Shown piece by piece: positions 49,421 through 59,080 of a stretch of 64,000 bases of DNA; the first letter of the stretch is position 1; the number at the start of each line of letters is the position of its first letter. The position numbers and the translations under genes are program-made. The notes beneath the pieces are model-generated. The model did no database searches and was not told where the DNA came from. It saw only the letters and a list, made by a program, of their open reading frames with translations. The stretch comes from Coriobacteriaceae bacterium (GTDB lineage Bacteria > Actinomycetota > Coriobacteriia > Coriobacteriales > Coriobacteriaceae): contig SUUG01000005.1 of NCBI GenBank assembly GCA_015062655.1, forward strand, positions 1 to 64,000, given 5' to 3'.

Positions 49421-49511
49421 CCACGGTTTACGCTCACGGGGCGGTGCCACGGTTTACGCTCACGGGGCGGTGCCACGGTTTACGCTCACGGGGCGGTGCC
49501 ACGGTTTGCGT
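49421..49511. repeat. 26-bp tandem repeat, about 3.4 copies
   Basis: ccacggtttacgctcacggggcggtg starting at 49421, 49447, 49473 and a partial at 49499. Confidence 0.95.
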
Positions 49512-49672
49512 TCCTGAGCTGTGCTGTTTTCGTGCCGGCCGCCGGCGGCTCCTATGCGCGCCGCGGGCTGCTGGGGCCTCGGCCTGCATTGGGGCGCAGC
49601 CCCGAAGTTCGCAGCGCGATGCGCATGCCGTCGCCGAACGAGGGTCGCATTCTTGCTGGCGCTAGCGGATGA

Positions 49673-50091
49673 GTTGCATTTCTTACGGCTTTGCACATCG
49701 ATTTCCGGGCACTTCGAGTACGGAAATCAAAATCGCAGGTCAAACTAGTTGCCGTTTTAACGGCTCTGTACGGCGAGATACATAGCCGTCAACTTGTTTT
49801 GGATTTCCGTACATATCCGAAAGAATTGCAACTGAGTTTTTCTGGCCGAGCGTGGGTCGACCGCACCTCCGACCGATTTCGCGTCGCCCCAAGGGAGCGC
49901 ACGACGGCATCTTCGCCAAAATCTACTTGCGTTTATTTCGGCTTTGCACGGAATTTCGAAACAAATTGACGGTTATGTACTGCGGGGTGCAGAGCCGTAA
50001 AAACGACAACTGCCCTGAACTGGCGATTCGTTTGCGATACTCAGAGTGCCGGATTGTCGACGTGCATAGCCGTAAGAAACGCAACCGCGGG
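49673..50091. repeat. ~420-bp imperfect nested palindrome built of GTTGC-TTT-TACGGCT-TGCAC modules
   Basis: Left arm gttgcatttcttacggctttgcacatcg... aligns colinearly over about 165 nt with the reverse complement of the right arm ...cgacgtgcatagccgtaagaaacgcaac; common centre near 49880. Confidence 0.85.
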
Positions 50092-50673
50092 GCTGGATCC
50101 GGTGTCGAGCGGGGGGCGCCCCACGCGCAAGACGGTGGGAGCGCTGTCCGCCCGCCCCGAGGCCAACGTCCGGCCCCGGCACCAGGTTCTTCGAGCCGGT
50201 GCGCGCCGAGCCCTGCCGCGCCTGTCCCCGCGAGATGGCGGGGATGCCGCCCACCGCCTCCCGCGTCAATGTTCGATCCCGTGAGATGGCGAGGGTGCCG
50301 TGACGTTCAGCTCCGCACGGCATCGCGGCTCGCACGCTCTCGCCGTCGCCGTGCAGTGATGTGGCTGCGGCCCACGTCACCCCCGCGCAGCAACGCGGCC
50401 GCGCGGCCACCCGGTCTCGTGCGGTTGTCGCGGCTCCACGCAGCAGCACGGCCTGCATAGACCGCTTGGCCCTGCACGACAACACGGCCAGCGCCCGGTC
50501 CCGTGCCGCTGCGAACCCCGCTATCCCTGAGCTGTGGGAACCCTGCGATGCGCATTGCGCCGGCCCGCTATTGGGTATATCATCTGCCAACGTCTGACTA
50601 TAGGGAATGAGGGTCAACGGCCGCGCGCCTCGCGCCGGCGAGCCGGCCCCGTGCACATCAAAAGGAGCCTCGC

Positions 50674-51480
50674 ATGTCCGGACACTCAAAATGGGCCACA
50701 ACCAAGCACCGCAAGGGCGCGCAGGACGCCAAGCGCTCGGCGCTCTTTTCCAAGCTGAGCCGTAACATCACGGTCGCCGCCCGCCTCGGCAACGACCCGA
50801 ACCCCGAGAACAACGCCAGCCTCGCGGCCGCCGTGGCCAAGGCCAAGGCGCAGTCCATGCCCAAGGACAAGATCGACTCGGCCATCAAGAAGGCCTTCGG
50901 CGCCGGCGCCGACGCCGCGGCCTACGAGAACATCGTCTATGAGGGCTACGGCCCGGCGGGCGTGGCCGTCTACTGCGAGTGCCTGACCGACAACCGCAAC
51001 CGCACGGCCGCCGACGTCCGTTCCGCCTTCTCGCACGCGGGCGGCAACCTCGGCACCGCCGGCTCGGTGGCCTTCCAGTTCGAGCGTCGCGGCCAGGTGG
51101 TCGTCTCCAAGGAGATCGTCGACCCGAACGACAAGAAGGAGAACCTGATGGCCAACGGGGCCGCAGGCGACGAGGAGGAGTTCATGATGGCCGTCGCCGA
51201 GGCCGGCGGAGAGGACTACGAGGACGGCGGCGAGGAGTGGGTCGTCTGGACCAACCCCGGTGAGCTCATGGCCGTCTCGAAGGGCCTCGAGGGCCAGGGC
51301 ATCGAGGTCAAGGGCTCGGAGCTCGTCATGGTTCCCACCACGCCCACGGAGGTCTCCGCCGCGGACGCCAAGAAGGTCCAGCGCCTGATCGACCGCCTCG
51401 AGGAGCTCGACGACGTCCAGGACGTCTATCACACCATGGACATGACCGACGAGGTCATCGCCGCGCTCGAGGAGGAGTAA
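50674..51480 (+). CDS. yebC: YebC/PmpR family regulatory protein
   Basis: MSGHSKWATTKHRKGAQDAKRSALFSKLSRNITVAAR...DNRNRTAADVRSAFSHAGGNLGTAGSVAF. Confidence 0.97.
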   Translation: MSGHSKWATTKHRKGAQDAKRSALFSKLSRNITVAARLGNDPNPENNASLAAAVAKAKAQSMPKDKIDSAIKKAFGAGADAAAYENIVYEGYGPAGVAVYCECLTDNRNRTAADVRSAFSHAGGNLGTAGSVAFQFERRGQVVVSKEIVDPNDKKENLMANGAAGDEEEFMMAVAEAGGEDYEDGGEEWVVWTNPGELMAVSKGLEGQGIEVKGSELVMVPTTPTEVSAADAKKVQRLIDRLEELDDVQDVYHTMDMTDEVIAALEEE

Positions 51481-51517
51481 GCGACACTTCCCTCCAATCT
51501 GATCGATTGATGAAACG

Positions 51518-51555
51518 GAGCCGAACCCCCAAGATAGGGGTTTGGCTCCTTTTTA
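51518..51555 (+). terminator. Rho-independent terminator after yebC
   Basis: ggagccgaacccc-caagat-aggggtttggctcc followed by TTTTTAT. Confidence 0.92.
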
Positions 51556-51614
51556 TATCGGGTATAGGGTTTTTCGAAGCGCTGATAGTTCCGGACAGAG
51601 TAGAGAGGAGATCT

Positions 51615-52154
51615 ATGAAGCTGATGAAGCGTATCGGAGCGATCGTGCACCTCCTGGCCAGCCTGGTGGTGCTCGGCGGATTGACCGCCTTTCTAACCGG
51701 TTACGAGAGCCGGCGCATCGAGGAGCTCATGTCCATCGAGTGGGTGCGCATCGCCGTGCTGGTCTGCGTGGCGATCATGGCCCTCGAGACCCTCATCGCG
51801 GTGATCGCGGCGTTCGCGGGCAAGCGCGAGCCCGTGAGCGTGCACCCGGGCGGGAACCCCAACATCGAGGTGACGGTCGATGCGGTCCGTTCGGTCGCCG
51901 CCAAGGCCGCCGGCGAGGACGATGTCATGATCGAAGACGTCACCGCGCGGGTCCGCGGCCGCGACAACGACGAGCTCGCCCTGCGCGTCGACGCCATCGC
52001 GCTGGCCGAACAGGACCTCACGGCCCTCGAGCGCATGGAGGCGCGCATCAGCCGCGCCTGCGAGCAGATGCTCGGAGCCGGCGGCGTGACCTGCCGGATG
52101 CGGTTCCTCCCGACCAAGACCGTGACGAGTGCGAAGGAGGCATCCGGTGAGTGA
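51615..52154 (+). CDS. amaP: Alkaline shock response membrane anchor protein (AmaP-like)
   Basis: N-terminal TM region followed by an Asp23-like domain; adjacent to DUF2273 and Asp23 genes. Confidence 0.82.
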   Translation: MKLMKRIGAIVHLLASLVVLGGLTAFLTGYESRRIEELMSIEWVRIAVLVCVAIMALETLIAVIAAFAGKREPVSVHPGGNPNIEVTVDAVRSVAAKAAGEDDVMIEDVTARVRGRDNDELALRVDAIALAEQDLTALERMEARISRACEQMLGAGGVTCRMRFLPTKTVTSAKEASGE

Positions 52155-52803
52155 CGAGAAGCCCAAGAGCCCCAAGACCTCCATCAAGGCATCCCCGGCG
52201 AAGAAGGCGTCTTCCCCGACGCACCGCAGCAAGGCGGCGTCCGCATCGAAGCCCCCCAAGACGGTGATCGAGCGCCCCGAGCCCAAGGAGGCCGCGGGCA
52301 AGGCCGATGGGGACAAGGACGAGACGAGCCAGAACCCGTCGGGCACGGGCGGCAAGAAGCGCCGCGCCTCCCGTTCCAAGCGCCGGCCCGCGCCGGAGGA
52401 GCCAAAGCGCCCCGAGCCCAAGGGCAATGCGACGAGCCGCGACGGTGAGTCCAAGGAGCGCGACCGCAAGGACCGCAAGGACAGCGCGGCCGATGCCGAG
52501 CGGCCGCGCGCAGGCGAATCCCGCAAGGAGGAGCGGTCCGAGCGCGTCGAAGGGCTGCAGGAGACCACCCGGGGCTTCATCGAGGGCTTGGGCAAGCGCG
52601 CCTGGAGCTACGCCGACTCGCATCCCCACACAGTTCTCTACGCGGTCATCGCGTTCATCGTCGCGGTCCTGTTGATCACCGTCGGCTTCTGGGATACCCT
52701 CGTCATCTCCATCTTCGTGCTGATCGGCGTCGCGATCGGCCAGGTGCGCGACGGTGACGGGCAGCTGTACAAGGCATTCATCCGCTTGTTCGGCGGACGC
52801 TGA
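52147..52803 (+). CDS. DUF2273-like membrane protein with long basic N-terminal extension
   Basis: C-terminal YAVIAFIVAVLLITVGFWDTLVISIFVLIGVAIGQVRDGDGQLYKAFIRLFGGR; about 150-aa Lys/Arg/Pro/Glu-rich N-terminus; GTG start. Confidence 0.75.
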   Translation: MSDEKPKSPKTSIKASPAKKASSPTHRSKAASASKPPKTVIERPEPKEAAGKADGDKDETSQNPSGTGGKKRRASRSKRRPAPEEPKRPEPKGNATSRDGESKERDRKDRKDSAADAERPRAGESRKEERSERVEGLQETTRGFIEGLGKRAWSYADSHPHTVLYAVIAFIVAVLLITVGFWDTLVISIFVLIGVAIGQVRDGDGQLYKAFIRLFGGR

Positions 52804-52816
52804 GAGAGGAGCAAGC

Positions 52817-53317
52817 ATGGCAACTGAGAACAAGGACAACAAGGTTGAGGAGATCGTCGAGGCCAAGGACGCCAAGACCCCCGATGTCAAGGACAGCGAC
52901 GCCATGGTGAACCCCGAGACCCTTGAGGGCGTCGACCCGAAGGAGGACGAGGACTTCGAGTCCGAGGATTCGCTGACCTACTCCAACGGCGTGATCGAGA
53001 AGATCGTCGCGCTCGCGGCCCGCGAGGTGCCCCACATCATCGATATGAAGGGCAACCTCCTGCACATGGTCCAGGAGCAGTTCGGCGCCGAGAGCATCAC
53101 GAAGGGCGTCTCGGTCGAGGTCACCGACGACAACTCCGTCGTGGTGAACATCTCCGTCATCATCGAGTACGGCGCCTACGCCCCCGACATCTTCGAGGGC
53201 GTCAAGGAGCGTGTCACCGAGCGGCTGGCATCCATGACGGGCCTCGAGGTCGCCGGCATCAACCTGCGCATCGAGGACGTCCTCACCCCCGAGGAGGTCG
53301 CAGCCCAAACCGACTAA
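52817..53317 (+). CDS. Asp23/Gls24 family envelope stress response protein
   Basis: TYSNGVIEKIVALAAREVPHIIDMKG...VSVEVTDDNSVVVNISVIIEYGAYAPDIFEGVKERVTERLASMTGLEVAGINLRIEDVL. Confidence 0.94.
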   Translation: MATENKDNKVEEIVEAKDAKTPDVKDSDAMVNPETLEGVDPKEDEDFESEDSLTYSNGVIEKIVALAAREVPHIIDMKGNLLHMVQEQFGAESITKGVSVEVTDDNSVVVNISVIIEYGAYAPDIFEGVKERVTERLASMTGLEVAGINLRIEDVLTPEEVAAQTD

Positions 53318-53369
53318 AGATAAATTGCTTCGGGGCTGATAAGTAGCTTAAGAAAAGTAATATAGATAG

Positions 53370-53398
53370 TTGACGAACTCAAAACAAGCGCATAGAAT
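53370..53398 (+). promoter_or_regulatory. Putative sigma-A-type promoter of RiPP locus 2
   Basis: TTGACG - 17 nt - TAGAAT, directly upstream of the precursor ORF. Confidence 0.75.
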
Positions 53399-53434
53399 AA
53401 TAATATATTTTATTTCCCAAAGGAGGTTGTCGAT

Positions 53435-53521
53435 ATGGAGATTGTAGTTAAAGCAGCTGCAGATGTTGTTGAGGTTGCTTGTAATGTCATGCATCCCTGT
53501 AAGCGAGGGCTTGATAAGTAA
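53435..53521 (+). CDS. Candidate RiPP precursor peptide, 28 aa (MEIVVKAAADVVEVACNVMHPCKRGLDK)
   Basis: Near-perfect SD (aaaGGAGGttgtcgatATG), consensus-like promoter, immediately upstream of a radical SAM/SPASM gene. Below the ORF-track cutoff. Confidence 0.8.
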   Translation: MEIVVKAAADVVEVACNVMHPCKRGLDK

Positions 53522-53540
53522 GCTAGGTGTGATATAGAAT

Positions 53541-54815
53541 TTGTTAAAGGTTTCAAAATATACAATAACGGCTCCGTTTGAAGACGGAGCCGCTCTATAT
53601 AACTCGTTTAATGGCGCTTTCGCAATCTTAGACAAGGCTCACGCTGATTTCTTTGGTATGTTACCGGGTTGTTTCGATGAAGGATCAGATCACTTCGTTT
53701 CTGAGTTAAACAGTGCTGGTTTTTTGACAGATTCAAGTACTAATGAATTCGAGATGGCTCTCGCCGCGAGTCGAATTGCTAGGTTTGCGGGTGACGAGTT
53801 TTGTCTGACGATTGCGCCAACAACAGTGTGTAACTTTTCTTGCAGTTACTGTTATGAGCAGGGAATTAATCAGATTCCCTCTGGTTTTAGCTATGTCGAT
53901 ACCTTATATGGTTATATAAAAAGAAAATGTGGAAAGCATAAAAAAGTAGCTATATATTGGTACGGTGGCGAACCACTCCTTGCTACCAACGTTATTACCG
54001 AACTGACAGATATTCTTCTTGCGGATAGTGACATTGCTTCACTGCGCGCTTCTGTTATCACGAATGGTTTTTATCTAGATGAAAAAACCTGCCACCTATT
54101 GAAAGAGGCAAAGGTTGAGAGCATTCAAGTTACGCTAGATGGACCTAAGTTAGTGCACGATGCGCGTCGCCATCTTCGATCTGGCTCAGGAACTTTCGAC
54201 ACCATCATTTCGAATTTGAAGCATGCAGTGCAGTTTTTCAAAATATATATCAGGGTGAATCTTGATAAGTGTAATTCGAAAAGCGCACTTGAGCTGTTCG
54301 ATGAGCTGGAGGCAGCTGGGCTTAAAGAAAAGATTGTTCTCTATACCGCGATGGTTGACTCGGTTTCAGGCTGCTATGGGAAGTGCATGAGCACATCTCA
54401 ATATGTAGGTGCTGATTTAGATTTCTCTCGTGCCGCAATCAAAAAAGGGTTCAGTATCTCGTTGCTTAACAGTTTATCGATTGGTATCTGCGGTGCCGTC
54501 TCAGGCAATTCAGTTGTAGTTGACCCTTCAGGACGCCTATATAAGTGCTGGGATGAAGTGTGTAGACTATCTTGCAGTTTTGCTTCTATAACTTCGGAAG
54601 AATGTTCAAATCAGAGCTATGCAAAGTGGATTAATTATGACCCGCCCCATGGAGAATGCGAGAACTGTTCTGTCTTTCCAGTTTGCATGGGTGGTTGCCC
54701 AAAAGAAAGAATGAGCCGTGACACCTCGAATTGCGACCCAATTCGTTATTCAATTCAAGAGAAAATACGCCTCAGGGCCCTTCTCCATAGGATGAAAGGA
54801 GGGCGCAATGCGTGA
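53541..54815 (+). CDS. Radical SAM/SPASM peptide-modifying protein
   Basis: TTVCNFSCSYCYEQG (CxxxCxxC), WYGGEPLL, C-terminal CGAVSGNSVVVDPSGRLYKCWDEV...CENCSVFPVCMGGCPKERM (SPASM); TTG start. Confidence 0.94.
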   Translation: MLKVSKYTITAPFEDGAALYNSFNGAFAILDKAHADFFGMLPGCFDEGSDHFVSELNSAGFLTDSSTNEFEMALAASRIARFAGDEFCLTIAPTTVCNFSCSYCYEQGINQIPSGFSYVDTLYGYIKRKCGKHKKVAIYWYGGEPLLATNVITELTDILLADSDIASLRASVITNGFYLDEKTCHLLKEAKVESIQVTLDGPKLVHDARRHLRSGSGTFDTIISNLKHAVQFFKIYIRVNLDKCNSKSALELFDELEAAGLKEKIVLYTAMVDSVSGCYGKCMSTSQYVGADLDFSRAAIKKGFSISLLNSLSIGICGAVSGNSVVVDPSGRLYKCWDEVCRLSCSFASITSEECSNQSYAKWINYDPPHGECENCSVFPVCMGGCPKERMSRDTSNCDPIRYSIQEKIRLRALLHRMKGGRNA

Positions 54816-56433
54816 GATCGTCTCGTGGTGCTGGCCCTACTTCGAAGATCGCGTGTCGCTCGTCCGCTACGTGCTGGTGAGCGTGCTGCGCTCCGTGCTG
54901 CTCGTCGCCGCGCCCTTTCTCGCCGGTTCGGTGATCAACCAGCTCATCGCACCGGGGGTGACGCTTTCAGCCGCCGTTCTGCCGTGCGCGCTCCTCGCGC
55001 TCACAGTGGGGCTCGCCGCCTTGTGCTCGTATCGTTCGACCATGCTCTACACGCATCTCCAGGCGGATTCCTCCTTCGCTATCGACTTGGAGGCCATGGA
55101 GCTGATCGCCCGTATGCCCCTCGCCTTCTTCACGGGGTTCGATCCCGCCTACTGGCGCCGCCGCCTTGATGACGACTCGAACGGCGTGACCATGTTCGTG
55201 CTCCTCACCGTCACGAATGCGCTGCGCAACGGAGGGGTGTTCATCTTCTCCGTTGCGGTCATGGCCGCGATCGACCCCGTGCTCGTGGGCGTCGCGGCGG
55301 CGCTCGCGGTGTGCTCGGGCTGCGCGTATCAGGTGCTGAGCCGGAGGATCTACCAATCGGGCCGCCTGTTCAACGAGGCCATGTCGCGCTATTCGGCCAC
55401 CGCGCTGCGGCTCCTCTCGTCCGTTTCCTTCATACGACGCAACGCCCTGTTCGGGCGGATCCCGAGCGAGATGCGCTCGGTGTACGCTCCGGTGCGCGAG
55501 CGCATGTACCAATCGAACCGGATGTGCGCCCTGGTGTCGCTCATAGCGGAGCTGCTCTCGGCCCTCGCCCTCGCGGGCCTTCTCGCGCTTTCGGCGTGGG
55601 AGGTGGTGCGCGGAGCGATGCTGCCGGGCTACGTGGCGACCGTGTACGGGTACTTCGGGATGATGAGGGAGTCGGTCGAGTATTTCGCGGGCCTGGGCGG
55701 GGAGTACCAGGGCGCGCGCGTCCACTTCGACCGCCTGCGCGAGCTGTTCTCCCAAGAGCCCGAGCGAAACGGCGGCGCGCTCCCCGCAGACATTTCCGAG
55801 ATCGTCATCGACGGCGCATCGGTGGCGTATCCCGGTGCCGACGGGCGCGCACTCGACGGTGTGAGCCACCGCTTCGAGCGCGGTGTCCTCTACGGCGTGC
55901 GCGGCGGGAACGGCGCCGGGAAGAGCACGCTGCTCAAGCTCATCAACGCGGAGCTCACGGATTGCGCCGCGGGAGGCGTCGCGCTCGGCGGGTGCGATAT
56001 CGGGGAGGTCGACCGCTACGGCGTGCGCCGGAGCCTCATCGGGTACGTCGACCAGGATCCCGTGATCGTCGCGGGGACGCTCTGGGAGAACCTCACCCTG
56101 CTCGAGCCCGCGGCGAGCGAGGAGCGCGTTGTGGAGCTCTGCCGCGCACTCGGCCTCGATCGCGTGCTCGAGCGGGGCGAGGGGCTCGCGCAGGAGCTCG
56201 ACGAGCACCGCTCGCCGCTCTCCGGAGGCGAGCGCCAGAAGGTCGCGATCATCCGCGTTCTGCTCAAGGATCCGCAGATCCTCCTGCTCGACGAGCCCAC
56301 CTCGGCGCTCGACGCTAACAGCGGGCGCCGCCTCGCCGAGGTGCTCGCCGCCATGGCGCCGGGGCGGATCACCATCGCGGTGTCGCATGACCCCGCCCTC
56401 CTCGACTCGTGCGACCGCGTGATCGAGCTGTAG
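54808..56433 (+). CDS. ABC transporter, fused permease/ATPase (no C39 peptidase domain)
   Basis: GVRGGNGAGKSTLLKLINAEL; LSGGERQKVAIIRVLLKDPQILLLDEPTSALDANSG; starts directly with TM segments; 8-nt overlap with the radical SAM gene. Confidence 0.93.
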   Translation: MREIVSWCWPYFEDRVSLVRYVLVSVLRSVLLVAAPFLAGSVINQLIAPGVTLSAAVLPCALLALTVGLAALCSYRSTMLYTHLQADSSFAIDLEAMELIARMPLAFFTGFDPAYWRRRLDDDSNGVTMFVLLTVTNALRNGGVFIFSVAVMAAIDPVLVGVAAALAVCSGCAYQVLSRRIYQSGRLFNEAMSRYSATALRLLSSVSFIRRNALFGRIPSEMRSVYAPVRERMYQSNRMCALVSLIAELLSALALAGLLALSAWEVVRGAMLPGYVATVYGYFGMMRESVEYFAGLGGEYQGARVHFDRLRELFSQEPERNGGALPADISEIVIDGASVAYPGADGRALDGVSHRFERGVLYGVRGGNGAGKSTLLKLINAELTDCAAGGVALGGCDIGEVDRYGVRRSLIGYVDQDPVIVAGTLWENLTLLEPAASEERVVELCRALGLDRVLERGEGLAQELDEHRSPLSGGERQKVAIIRVLLKDPQILLLDEPTSALDANSGRRLAEVLAAMAPGRITIAVSHDPALLDSCDRVIEL

Positions 56434-56559
56434 GCTGGCTGTTGCGCGCCAACAGGTTGCTTGCGCCGGCGATGCGCCCCGGAGGGCGCGCCGGCCGCGC
56501 CTCTGGTGCCGAGCGTGCCCGATCCGGGCTTTTCGCGGCGATGGCTCCAGGTTGTGGGC

Positions 56560-56695
56560 GTCATGTTTTTCGAGCTTGGGAGCGGCGCGGATCCCAAGCT
56601 CGGTTTCGATGACGTTTTCCGCTCCCAACCTCAAAAAACCTGCGCTTCCGCGGTCCGGCTCTGCAGAGCGGAGGTTTTAGGAGTTTGGGATCCGC
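56560..56695. repeat. Second locus of the GTCAT-TTTTTTGAG-TTGGGA modules
   Basis: gtcatgtttttcgagcttgggagc (F), gatcccaagctcggtttcgatgac (R), gctcccaacctcaaaaaacctgcg (R), cggaggttttaggagtttgggatcc (F). Confidence 0.75.
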
Positions 56696-57401
56696 GCGCA
56701 CGTGCCTTCCACCCGCCCAGCCGCGGCCCGGCCGCCCTCGACGCGCCCAGCTCCGCCGTCCCGCCGGGGCCGAGTGTTCCCGCGGGCGCGGCGGCCCCAT
56801 CCGCGTCGGGTTAGGGCCCGGCGCGGCGGTGTGGCTCCCGCCGGGCCCCGCCCCCGCCCCGAGGGTGCCAGCCGGAGCGCCGGGCCATCGGGGCTACGGG
56901 GCCCTCCCGTCGCGGGCGCGGATGGCCCAAAGCATGCGGAAGGCCTCACATCTGCCATCCTCCGGATGTGGACAACGTGTCGGCGTACAACAGCTAGCGG
57001 CCCGGGGGGCTGCACGAGGCGGCTGGGTTTCCGCTCCAGTGAGAATCGATTCCAAAGTGCATGCGAAAACGATGAACTGGGATAGAATGGCGATGCATAC
57101 CCATATCGGTACGTGTGAGCAGGGGAGGCGGAAATGAAACACCCGTATCTACTGGATGCCGGCCTGGCCGCGGTGTTCGCAGCAGCGCTCTTGGGCTCAC
57201 AGATGGCGTTGAAAGGCAGCCCCTGGGAGCTGCCGCTTCTCGTCGTCGCAGCCGTTCCGCTCGTGTTCAGGATCATCTTCGCGTTCAGGCGCAAGTAGAT
57301 AAACCGCATGATACGTTGCGGGGGAGCGAGCGCGGAGGGTGTTCGCGGGAGCCCTCCCCGCCGTCTTTCCAGAGCCCATTGTTTCCCACCGGTTACGTCC
57401 G

Positions 57402-57430
57402 TTGCGCGGCCCCGGCGCGCCTGATACCCT
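57402..57430 (+). promoter_or_regulatory. Putative promoter placing the TSS at the leader-peptide ATG
   Basis: TTGCGC (57402-57407) - 17 nt - TACCCT (57425-57430); predicted TSS about 57437-57438. Confidence 0.5.
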
Positions 57431-57437
57431 CACCGGT

Positions 57438-57551
57438 ATGGATACGACTGCCGCACATACCGCGATGATGATGGTCATGGAGATGCCCTCGCCCGGGCAC
57501 TTCGTCATGGCGTGCGCACGTCGCGGCCTGACGGGGACCGGGCGCCTCTGA
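57438..57551 (+). CDS. Methionine-rich leader peptide (MDTTAAHTAMMMVMEMPSPGHFVMACARRGLTGTGRL), candidate attenuator
   Basis: 37 aa with MMMVMEM cluster; no SD; followed at its stop codon by a terminator-like hairpin upstream of metN. Confidence 0.7.
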   Translation: MDTTAAHTAMMMVMEMPSPGHFVMACARRGLTGTGRL

Positions 57552-57587
57552 GGGCTCATCTCCGGCGGGAGTGAGCCCGCCTTCTCT
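57552..57587 (+). terminator. Attenuator-type terminator hairpin
   Basis: gggctca(t)ctcc-ggcg-ggagtgagccc then gccttctct; the 5' arm can alternatively pair with gatgccctc (57482-57490). Confidence 0.6.
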
Positions 57588-57613
57588 AGCAGCACCATCC
57601 GCGGAGTTTCCTC

Positions 57614-58361
<748 letters not shown>

Positions 58362-58369
<8 letters not shown>

Positions 58370-59033
58370 TATCGCCGCCTTCATCGACCAGTTCGGCGGC
58401 CTGCTCGCGCAGGGCACTGTCGACACGCTCGTGATGGTCTTCGTATCCACGGCCATCGCCTACGTCATCGGCATCGCGCTCGGGGTCGTTTTGAACCTCA
58501 CGGCGCCCGATGGCCTGCGCCCCGCGCCCGTCGTCTACACCGTGCTCGGCTGGGCCGTCAACATCGGCCGCTCGCTGCCCTTCATCATCTTGATGATCGC
58601 GCTCATGCCGGCCACGACGGCGCTCGTGGGCACCTCCACCGGCATCGTCGGCGTGATACCGCCGCTCGTGGTGGCCACGGCCCCCTTCGTGGCGCGCATG
58701 GTCGAGCAGTCGCTCGCTGAGGTCTCGCGCGACGCCGTGGAGGCCGCTGAGGCCTGCGGCGCCTCGGTCCCGCGAATCGTGGTGTCGGCGCTGCTGCCCG
58801 AGGCTTTGCCCTCGATCGTTCGCGGCGTGGCCGTGACCCTCATCGCGGTGCTCGGCTACACGGCCATCGCGGGCGCGCTTGGCGCCGGCGGCCTTGGCGA
58901 CATCGCCGTCCGATACGGCTACTACCGCTACGAGGACCAGGTCATGATCGCCACGATCATCCTGCTCGTCATACTCGTCCAGCTCATCCAGAGCATCTGC
59001 AACCTGATCGCCCGCAAGGTCGATCACCGCTGA
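58362..59033 (+). CDS. metI: Methionine ABC transporter permease MetI-like
   Basis: NIGRSLPFIILMIALMPATTALVGTSTGIVGVIPPLVVATAPFVARMVEQSLAEV...EAAEACGAS...GYTAIAGALGAGGLGDIAVRYGYYRYE. Confidence 0.95.
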
Positions 59034-59080
59034 GGCCCGCTGCGGCCCCGCGGCTCTCCAACACCGAAAGGATGTTCACC

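Noticed and set aside
53541-54815. Anaerobic sulfatase-maturating enzyme for the SPASM protein
   Set aside because: No sulfatase nearby; a small peptide ORF with strong expression signals and an exporter fit a RiPP better.
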